Shown here in pieces: positions 1 through 5,258 of a stretch of DNA of 7,704 nucleotides (positions within the stretch are counted from its first letter, which is position 1; every line of letters begins with the position of its first letter). Under the pieces are notes generated by a model. That model searched no databases, was not told the origin of the DNA, and was given only the letters and a program-made list of their open reading frames with translations. A program made the translations under genes and the position numbers. Source of the DNA: Phycisphaerae bacterium (lineage in GTDB: Bacteria; Planctomycetota; Phycisphaerae; Sedimentisphaerales; Anaerohalosphaeraceae). The stretch covers positions 1 to 7,704 of the forward strand of contig SKKI01000122.1 of the NCBI GenBank assembly GCA_007121565.1. The letters are read 5' to 3'.

Positions 1-110
<110 letters not shown>

Positions 111-134
111 TCACATAAAAAATCGAAAACCCAA

Positions 135-163
135 AGTCTACCCAGCACCGCTTCGAAAGTCAA
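135..163 (-). promoter_or_regulatory. Sigma-70-type promoter of gltX
   Basis: On the minus strand, TTGACT (163-158, 5 of 6 matches to TTGACA) and TAGACT (140-135, 4 of 6 matches to TATAAT) are separated by exactly 17 bp. The predicted transcript would start near 128, giving a 5' leader of about 27 nt that contains the GAGG ribosome-binding site. The site lies between the terminator of the upstream cluster and gltX, which is where a promoter is expected. Confidence 0.65.
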
Positions 164-208
164 CAACAAATTGAAGACTGAGAAAATCGATTAACCGCAA
201 ATGCCAAC

Positions 209-236
209 AAAAAAAGATGGGGCACGATACCCCATC
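209..236 (-). terminator. Rho-independent terminator closing the hydrogenase cluster
   Basis: Read on the minus strand, GATGGGG and CCCCATC form a perfect 7-bp stem (236-230 with 222-216) around a 7-nt loop. The stem is followed directly by a run of seven T (215-209). It begins 49 bp after the stop codon of the response regulator. On the plus strand the hairpin is not followed by a T tract, so it is directional and ends transcription of the cluster before the gltX promoter. Confidence 0.92.
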
Positions 237-285
237 CTTGTCTGCGTTTTCAGTGCGAAGCTGGTATAAATCGCCGCACGAGGGC

Positions 286-669
286 TTATTTGAGTGCGTC
301 GGCCACAGCGTTGAGCAGGACTTCGGGCTTGACGGGTTTTTCGAGAATCTGCTTGACCGGCAGCCAGGTCTCATCCGGCTCAAACCCGAACGGCAGGCTC
401 ATTTCCTTGCGGACGCCGGTAACCATGATGACCGGGGTATTCTTCACATCGTCGATGTCGTGCAGCTCCCGGGCGACATTGAACCCCTCGTCCTTGGTCG
501 TCATCATGACATCGAGCAGGATCACGTCGGGCTTTTCGGTTTTGGCTTTCTGGACGCCTTCGGTGCCGTTGGGGGCTGAGGCGACCGCGTAACCCCGCGC
601 TTCGAGCAGGTTTACAATCGATTCTACAAAATCAGCGTCGTCGTCAATGACAAGTACTTTCTTGACCAT
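286..669 (-). CDS. Stand-alone response regulator (receiver domain only)
   Basis: A single CheY-like receiver domain of 127 residues with no output domain. Visible landmarks: acidic pocket D9/D10 in VLVIDDD, predicted phospho-acceptor D53 in VILLDVMM, switch residue T84 in MVTG, and the conserved K111-P112 in ILEKP. The loop from T84 to K111 is longer than in CheY and contains an FGFEPDETWLPV stretch. The DEGF segment after D53 is also longer than usual. Both features suggest the subtype of free-standing receivers seen in anaerobes, often near redox enzymes (recalled, not searched). It is the last gene before the terminator, and its likely partner is the histidine kinase at the other end of the cluster. 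With no DNA-binding domain, it probably acts by protein contact or as a phosphorelay intermediate. AGGAG (682-678) lies 8 nt before the ATG, which fixes the start. Confidence 0.93.
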   Translation of the reverse strand: MVKKVLVIDDDADFVESIVNLLEARGYAVASAPNGTEGVQKAKTEKPDVILLDVMMTTKDEGFNVARELHDIDDVKNTPVIMVTGVRKEMSLPFGFEPDETWLPVKQILEKPVKPEVLLNAVADALK

Positions 670-677
670 TTTGTGTT

Positions 678-682
678 CTCCT
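678..682 (-). promoter_or_regulatory. Ribosome-binding site of the response regulator
   Basis: AGGAG on the minus strand, 8 nt upstream of the ATG at 669. This is a strong site, in keeping with translation independent of the upstream subunit gene, whose stop lies 118 bp away. Confidence 0.8.
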
Positions 683-731
683 ATAATACGATACGGTTAA
701 TCTTCCCAAACAAGCAAACACGCTCACCGGT

Positions 732-760
732 TTTATACCATGTCCAAACGGGTTTGTCTC
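732..760 (-). promoter_or_regulatory. Candidate internal promoter for the response regulator, with palindrome in the spacer
   Basis: In the 118-bp gap ahead of the receiver gene, the minus strand carries an extended -10, TGG followed by TATAAA (740-732; TATAAA is 5 of 6 to TATAAT, with the TGn extension). A -35-like GAGACA (760-755, 4 of 6) lies 17 bp upstream. The predicted start near 725 would give a leader of about 56 nt. An inverted repeat CAAAC-N2-GTTTG (745-756) sits between the two boxes, a position suited to an operator. This gap is far longer than the other gaps in the cluster, which supports a regulatory role. No terminator hairpin is seen here, so read-through from the hydrogenase genes is also expected. 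Confidence 0.45.
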
Positions 761-787
761 GATATTTTTTGGATATAAACAGTTGCA

Positions 788-1297
788 CTATGTGCCCTTT
801 TGCGGCTCGGCGGCGGCCTTGCGGTACTGATTAATGATGTCTACGGTCTTCTTTGCGTCCAGCTCTCCATAGATTTTGTCATCAATCATGATCAGCGGTG
901 CGATGCCGCAGGCGCCCAGACAGCGGGCCTCCTGCAGGGTAAAGAGCATGTCGCCCGTGGTCTTGCCGACTTCGACATTCAGCTCTTTTTTCAGCACATC
1001 CAGCACCTGCTGAGCGCCTTTTACGAAACAGGCCGTCCCCATACAGACGCTGATTACATGCCGACCGATCGGCTCCAGATTGAAATAGTGATAAAACGTC
1101 GCCACGCCCCAGATATGCGCCGTGGGAATCTGAAGCGTTTCGGCCACCTCGTCCATGACCTCGCGCGGCAGGTAGCCGAACAGTTCCTGGGCCTTGTGCA
1201 GCACCGCAATCAGGTAGGAGTCGGCGTATTGCTTCTGGCTGACCTCGGCCATGAATTCGCGCAACGTTGTCATTTTGTCTTGTGCTAATTCTGTCAT
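788..1297 (-). CDS. hydC: NuoE-like [2Fe-2S] hydrogenase subunit (HydC/HndA-like)
   Basis: A 169-residue protein of the NuoE / 24-kDa complex I subunit family. It has an N-terminal helical part (about residues 10-75, including the FGYLP and HIWGVATFYHYF signatures) and a thioredoxin-like [2Fe-2S] domain. The four cluster ligands are visible: C85 and C90 (CMGTAC) and C126 and C130 (CLGAC), the standard C-x4-C ... C-x3-C pattern. In HydABC and HndABCD complexes this subunit docks on the NuoF-like flavoprotein and carries a cluster close to the FMN. The start ATG (1297-1295) overlaps the hydrogenase stop by one base (TAATG), and GAGGTG (1308-1303), inside the last codons of that gene, supplies the ribosome-binding site. 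The pair is therefore likely translationally coupled. In D. fructosovorans hndA is the first gene of its operon, whereas here it comes after the catalytic subunit. Length and motifs are normal for the family. Confidence 0.95.
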   Translation of the reverse strand: MTELAQDKMTTLREFMAEVSQKQYADSYLIAVLHKAQELFGYLPREVMDEVAETLQIPTAHIWGVATFYHYFNLEPIGRHVISVCMGTACFVKGAQQVLDVLKKELNVEVGKTTGDMLFTLQEARCLGACGIAPLIMIDDKIYGELDAKKTVDIINQYRKAAAEPQKGT

Positions 1298-3078
1298 TAT
1301 TTCACCTCAAAGTTTTTGGCGTCCTTGGGAATAATCCCCACCGGCAGCTTGGCCTTGTAGTGGGTGTGCAGGTACTTATGCGAGACCGGGCTGAGCGGAT
1401 GCTGCAGGAACTCTTTATACAGCTTTTGCACGTCCGGGTTGTCGTGGCTGCGGCGAATGGTCTTGCCGCGATCCAGGTCATACAGGGCCTTGGCGCGTTG
1501 GGTCAGGGCCTCGTCATCCAGCGGAATCGTGTTGATCGCGGCATACGGCTGGCCGCCGCCGCCCACACAGCCGCCGGGACAGCCCATGATCTCGATAAAG
1601 TGATAGCGGTCCGGGTCCTTTCGCACGACATCCAGCAGCTTGCAGGCATTGCCCAGGCCGTGGGCCACGGCCACACGAATGTCATGGCCGTCCATTTTCA
1701 GGCTGCCTTCTTTGATGCCCTTAAGGCCCCGCACGCCTTCGACTTCGATATCGACCAGTGTCTGGCCGGTGTACAGCTCATAGGCGGTGCGGATCGCCGC
1801 TTCCATCACGCCGCCGGTGGCACCGAAGATGGCGCCGGCGCCGCTGGACAGGCCCAGCGGATGGTCGGCCTTTTCGGGCTCGATGTTCACAAAATCGATG
1901 CCCGCCGACTTGATCATCCAGGCGATCTCACGGGTCGTGACAACCACATCCACACCCCGCATCCCGTCGAACATCAGTTCCGGACGGGCGGCCTCGTATT
2001 TCTTGGCCGTGCAGCACATCGTCGCGACGCTGTAAATCTTTTTCGGATCGATGCCCATCTTGTCGGCAAAGTAGGTCTTGGTCATCGCGCCCTGCATGGA
2101 CATCGGCGACTTGCAGGTCGAGACGTTGTCGATCAGGTCGGGGTAAAACTGCTCAAGACACTTCATCCACGCGCTGGAGCAGGAGGTGATCATCGGCAGC
2201 TTGCCCTTGTTCTGGAACCGCTCGAGAAATTCGCTGGCCTCTTCCATAATGGTCAAATCCGCGGAAAACTGGGTGTCAAAGACATAATCAAAGCCCAGCT
2301 TTCGCAGCGCGGCGACCAACTGCCCTTCCATGTTCTGAGGGGGCAGGTTAAAGGCCTCGCCAATGGCGGCTCTGACGGAGGGGGCAAACTGAACGACCTT
2401 GACGGTGTCGGTGCCGTTAAGCTGTTCAAACAGCTCCTGCGTGTAGTTCTTTTCGAGGAATGCCGCGGTCGGGCAGACGTTGATGCACTGGCCGCAGGCG
2501 GTGCAGACGCTCTCGGCCATGGGCAAATCGTAGGCCGGCATCACCACCGTGTTGAACCCCCGGTGCGCCTGGGTCAGGTTGTGTACCTGCTGCTTTTCCG
2601 AGCACATCCGCACGCAGCGTCCGCACAGGATGCACTTTTCCGGGTTGCGGATGACCGACACGCTGGACAGGTCCTCGTCGTAGCGCTTTCGCTGGCCCTC
2701 AAAATGCCGGGCGCGAATGCCGGTGGCCGCCGCCAGCCGCTGCAGTTCGCAGTTGCCGTCGCGCTCACAGGTATGACAATCCATCGGATGGTTGTCAACA
2801 ATCAGCTCGACAATATCCCGACGGGCGCGCCGCACGGCGTGCGTGTTGGTTTTTATTTTCATTCCGGGGCTGACCGGAAACGCACAGGACGCGACGAAGT
2901 TGCGCTGTCCTTCCACCTCGACGATACAGACGCGGCAGGCGCCTTCAATCGAGAGCTTGGGATGATAGCACAGGCGGGGAATCTTGAACCCCAGCGTGTC
3001 GGCCGCCTGCATAATCGTCTGGTTCGGCTCGACGTTGTATTCTTTGTCGTTGATAAAAATCGGTATTTTTTCGCTCAT
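1297..3078 (-). CDS. hydA: [FeFe] hydrogenase catalytic subunit, group A (HydA/HndD-like)
   Basis: Catalyses reversible H2 formation at the H-cluster in the cytoplasm. With the 3078 start it has 593 residues. Domains: plant-type [2Fe-2S] ferredoxin (C37, C48, C51, C65); His-ligated [4Fe-4S] (H97, C101, C104, C110); two [4Fe-4S] ferredoxin clusters (C149/152/155/159 and C192/195/198/202); then the H-cluster domain (about 227-560) and a small C-terminal part ending HTHY plus about 20 residues. This is the CpI-like domain order with no extra C-terminal [2Fe-2S] domain. The H-cluster loops are variant: L1 is TSCSSAW (298-304; canonical TSCCPxW), L2 is MCCTAKKYE (354-362; canonical MPCxxKxxE), and L3 is EIMGCPGGC then VGGGGQP (496-511; canonical MAC). 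No Tat signal is seen. An upstream in-frame ATG at 3090 overlaps the previous stop (ATGA), but GAGG (3088-3085) lies 6 nt before the ATG at 3078, so the shorter form is preferred; the longer form would add MRIT. The NuoF- and NuoE-like neighbours make a bifurcating NAD(P)-linked enzyme the best reading. Confidence 0.95.
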   Translation of the reverse strand: MSEKIPIFINDKEYNVEPNQTIMQAADTLGFKIPRLCYHPKLSIEGACRVCIVEVEGQRNFVASCAFPVSPGMKIKTNTHAVRRARRDIVELIVDNHPMDCHTCERDGNCELQRLAAATGIRARHFEGQRKRYDEDLSSVSVIRNPEKCILCGRCVRMCSEKQQVHNLTQAHRGFNTVVMPAYDLPMAESVCTACGQCINVCPTAAFLEKNYTQELFEQLNGTDTVKVVQFAPSVRAAIGEAFNLPPQNMEGQLVAALRKLGFDYVFDTQFSADLTIMEEASEFLERFQNKGKLPMITSCSSAWMKCLEQFYPDLIDNVSTCKSPMSMQGAMTKTYFADKMGIDPKKIYSVATMCCTAKKYEAARPELMFDGMRGVDVVVTTREIAWMIKSAGIDFVNIEPEKADHPLGLSSGAGAIFGATGGVMEAAIRTAYELYTGQTLVDIEVEGVRGLKGIKEGSLKMDGHDIRVAVAHGLGNACKLLDVVRKDPDRYHFIEIMGCPGGCVGGGGQPYAAINTIPLDDEALTQRAKALYDLDRGKTIRRSHDNPDVQKLYKEFLQHPLSPVSHKYLHTHYKAKLPVGIIPKDAKNFEVK

Positions 3079-3084
3079 GGTTAT

Positions 3085-3088
3085 CCTC
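3085..3088 (-). promoter_or_regulatory. Ribosome-binding site that decides the hydA start
   Basis: GAGG on the minus strand, 6 nt before the ATG at 3078. It overlaps both the alternative upstream ATG (3090-3088) and the TGA stop of the preceding gene (3089-3087). No comparable site precedes the 3090 ATG, which favours initiation at 3078 coupled to termination of the NuoF-like gene. Confidence 0.65.
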
Positions 3089-4880
3089 ATGCTTTTGTGA
3101 TAGCGTCAAATTTACAGGCATCGTAACATTGTCCGCAGCGGATGCATTTGTCCTGGAGTATACGGTGCATTTCCTTGCGGGTCCCTTCGACAGCATCGAC
3201 CGGGCAGACGCGCCTGCACGCGCCGCAGCCGACACATTTTTCGTTGACTGTGTAGCTCAGCAGGGCCGCACACTGACCGGCGCGACAGGTTTTGGACTGG
3301 ATATGCTCTTCGTATTCGTCGCGGAAATTCTTCAGCGTACTGAGTACCGGGTTCGGCGCCGACTGGCCCAGCCCGCACAGCGACGAACGCTGGATCATTT
3401 TGCCGAGCCGCTCGAGTTTTTCGATATCGCCGTCTTGTCCGTTGCCTTCGCTGATGCGTGTCAGGATTTCGTACATGCGTTTTGTGCCTTCACGGCAGGG
3501 GGTGCACTTGCCGCACGACTCATCCTGCGTGAATTCTAAAAAGAACCGCGCCAGCGAGACCATACACGAATCCTCGTCAATGACGATCATCCCGCCGGAG
3601 CCCATAATCGAGCCGGCCTTGGCCAGCGATTCGTAATCGATCTCGGTATCCAGGTACGCCTCGGGCAGGCAGCCGCCGCTGGGGCCGCCGGTCTGGACGG
3701 CCTTGAACGCTCTGCCGCCGGGAATGCCGCCGCAGATGTCGTAAATAATCTCGCGCAGCGTCGTGCCCATCGGCACCTCCACCAGACCGGTGTTATGCAC
3801 GCGCCCGGCTACGGCAAAGACCTTGGTGCCCTTGCTTGTTTCGGTGCCGACCGTGCCGAACCAGTTGGCCCCGTCCAGGATGATCACCGGAATACTGGCC
3901 CACGTCTCGACATTGTTGATCAGTGTGGGCTTGCCGAACAGGCCCACGACGGACGGATACGGCGGACGCGGACGCGGCATGCCGCGGTGGCCCTCGATCG
4001 AGTGAATCAGCGCTGTCTCCTCGCCGCAGACAAACGCCCCGGCCCCGAGCCGGATCTCGATGTCGAATGAGAAGTCCGAGCCGAGAATCTTCTCGCCCAG
4101 CAGGCCGTGCTCACGGGCGGCGACGATGGCTTTCTCAAGCCGCTTGATCGCCAGCGGATACTCGGCGCGGATGTAGATGATGCCCTTTGAGGCGCCGATG
4201 GCGTAGCCGGCGATCAGCATCCCTTCCAGGACGGTGTGCGGATCGCCTTCGATCGCGCTGCGATCCATAAACGCGCCGGGGTCGCCCTCGTCGGCGTTGC
4301 AGATGACGTACTTCTCGTCGCCATCCTGGTTGGCGGTAAACTCCCACTTCAGGCCGCTCGGAAAGCCCGCTCCGCCGCGGCCGCGCAGTCCGCTTTGCTT
4401 GACTTCGGCGATGACCTGCTGCGGCGTCATCGTCTCCAGGGCCTTGGCCAGCGCCTCATAGCCCCGCAGCGACAGATAATCGTCGATGTTTTCCGGGTCG
4501 ATGATGCCGCAGTTGCGAAGAGCAATGCGCATCTGCTTGCCGAAGAAGTCCACATCGCCGAAGATGCGGAAGAACCGGTTGTACAGGTGGTCCTCGGTGA
4601 TGATCAGCCGCGTAACGGCCTTGTTGTGGACCAGGTGCGATTCGACGATCTCCGGAATATCTTCGACGCGAACCCGGCCGTACAGGATATAGCCCGGGTT
4701 GACAATCAGAATCGGGCCCTTGCTGCACATCCCCAAACAGCCGCTCAGGTGGACGCTGACCGCCTCGGTAAGATTGTGCCGCTGCAATTCTGCCTGCAGG
4801 GCCTGCTGAAGGGCCTTAGACTGATTGTGAATGCAGGACGTCCCGTCGCACAATGTCAATTTGAATTTCTTGTCTCTCAC
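3087..4880 (-). CDS. hydB: NuoF-like NAD(P)H-binding flavin/Fe-S hydrogenase subunit (HydB/HndC-like)
   Basis: The diaphorase subunit: oxidises or reduces NAD(P)(H) at FMN and exchanges electrons with the Fe-S chain; in HydABC-type enzymes it is the proposed bifurcation site. Its 597 residues show an N-terminal thioredoxin-like [2Fe-2S] domain (C11, C16, C48, C52). A NuoF core follows, with the FMN/NADH-site motifs GLRGRGGAGFPSGLKW (164-179), NADEGDPGAF (195-204) and GAGAFVCGEETALI (279-292). Next come the N3-type [4Fe-4S] ligands C456, C459 and C462 (SCGKCTPC) with C502. A linker CRAGQC (532-537) leads to a C-terminal double [4Fe-4S] ferredoxin (C549/552/555/559 and C579/582/585/589). This order matches Thermotoga HydB and the HndC family rather than respiratory NuoF, which lacks the end domains. 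The start codon is GTG, with a modest AAAGGG-type site about 10 nt upstream and 18 bp from the previous stop. The end overlaps the hydA leader. Confidence 0.95.
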   Translation of the reverse strand: MRDKKFKLTLCDGTSCIHNQSKALQQALQAELQRHNLTEAVSVHLSGCLGMCSKGPILIVNPGYILYGRVRVEDIPEIVESHLVHNKAVTRLIITEDHLYNRFFRIFGDVDFFGKQMRIALRNCGIIDPENIDDYLSLRGYEALAKALETMTPQQVIAEVKQSGLRGRGGAGFPSGLKWEFTANQDGDEKYVICNADEGDPGAFMDRSAIEGDPHTVLEGMLIAGYAIGASKGIIYIRAEYPLAIKRLEKAIVAAREHGLLGEKILGSDFSFDIEIRLGAGAFVCGEETALIHSIEGHRGMPRPRPPYPSVVGLFGKPTLINNVETWASIPVIILDGANWFGTVGTETSKGTKVFAVAGRVHNTGLVEVPMGTTLREIIYDICGGIPGGRAFKAVQTGGPSGGCLPEAYLDTEIDYESLAKAGSIMGSGGMIVIDEDSCMVSLARFFLEFTQDESCGKCTPCREGTKRMYEILTRISEGNGQDGDIEKLERLGKMIQRSSLCGLGQSAPNPVLSTLKNFRDEYEEHIQSKTCRAGQCAALLSYTVNEKCVGCGACRRVCPVDAVEGTRKEMHRILQDKCIRCGQCYDACKFDAITKA

Positions 4881-4898
4881 GTTTGTTGTCCCTTTCTT

Positions 4899-5252
4899 TC
4901 AGATTACCCACTCGGTAATCACTTCGCCTTTTTTCAGATGCCGCTCGACAATCTCCCGGGCACGCTGGGGGGTGACCCGTCCGTATTTGACCGGGATGTT
5001 GCCTTCCTCGACCACCTCGACGGTGGGCTCGAGATTGCAGCGGCCCGCACAGCCTTTCTGGCTCAGGTAGATGTCCGTCAGGCCTTTGGCGATGGCCTGG
5101 CGGAAGACCTCCATCACCTCTTTGGAGCCGGCGGCGATTTCACAGGTCGCCATCCCCACATACACCCGCTTGGTGGACAGGTACCCTTTGCTGACGATGC
5201 GGTTAACCGCTTCAGCACGTTTCTTTTTGATTGCTTGTAATGGTGTTAACAC
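4899..5252 (-). CDS. Small thioredoxin-like [2Fe-2S] ferredoxin (HndB-like)
   Basis: A 117-residue thioredoxin-fold ferredoxin of the kind found as the fourth subunit (HndB) of NAD(P)-linked [FeFe] hydrogenases. After a basic N-terminal helix comes the core VGMATCEIAAGS (32-43), then KGCAGRCNLEP (66-76), then the family's C-terminal stretch KYGRVTPQRAREIVERHLKKG. Only three cysteines are present (C37, C68, C72). The C-x3-C pair is intact, but the first Cys of the usual C-x4-C pair is absent (position 32 is Val), so the cluster would need a non-Cys ligand, or the protein may not hold a standard cluster. I believe the single-Cys first motif is common in this small subfamily, but I could not check. 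It starts with GTG; AAGGAG (5267-5262), spanning the end of the kinase gene, gives a strong coupled ribosome-binding site 9 nt upstream. The role in the complex is uncertain: an electron relay or a structural subunit. Confidence 0.85.
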   Translation of the reverse strand: MLTPLQAIKKKRAEAVNRIVSKGYLSTKRVYVGMATCEIAAGSKEVMEVFRQAIAKGLTDIYLSQKGCAGRCNLEPTVEVVEEGNIPVKYGRVTPQRAREIVERHLKKGEVITEWVI

Positions 5253-5258
5253 GTTCGT

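Noticed and set aside
670..787. A terminator between hydC and the receiver gene
   Set aside because: The only inverted repeat (745-756) has 5-bp arms with a 2-nt centre and no following T tract on the minus strand. It cannot form a useful terminator hairpin.
3079..3090. ATG at 3090 as the hydA start (ATGA overlap with hydB)
   Set aside because: It lacks its own Shine-Dalgarno and adds only MRIT. The ATG at 3078 has GAGG 6 nt upstream and begins with the usual MSEK-type hydrogenase N-terminus. It is not fully excluded.
1267..3126. A 619-codon open frame on the plus strand, antisense to hydA
   Set aside because: Its translation is low-complexity, rich in Gly, Ala, His, Val and Arg, with no recognisable domain. 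It mirrors a gene whose codon use avoids triplets that would read as stops on the other strand. The minus-strand frame encodes a full hydrogenase.
4236..5240. A 334-codon plus-strand open frame opposite hydB and the HndB-like gene
   Set aside because: It crosses two well-supported minus-strand genes and the gap between them, with no family signature. It is a shadow frame.
5243..5252. Perfect palindrome GTGTTAACAC at the start codon of the HndB-like gene, considered as a Rex operator
   Set aside because: Rex sites are typically TTGTGAA/TTGTTAA half-sites with a spacer of about 4 bp. This 10-bp repeat has no spacer, lies inside the start of a coding sequence, and could arise by chance.
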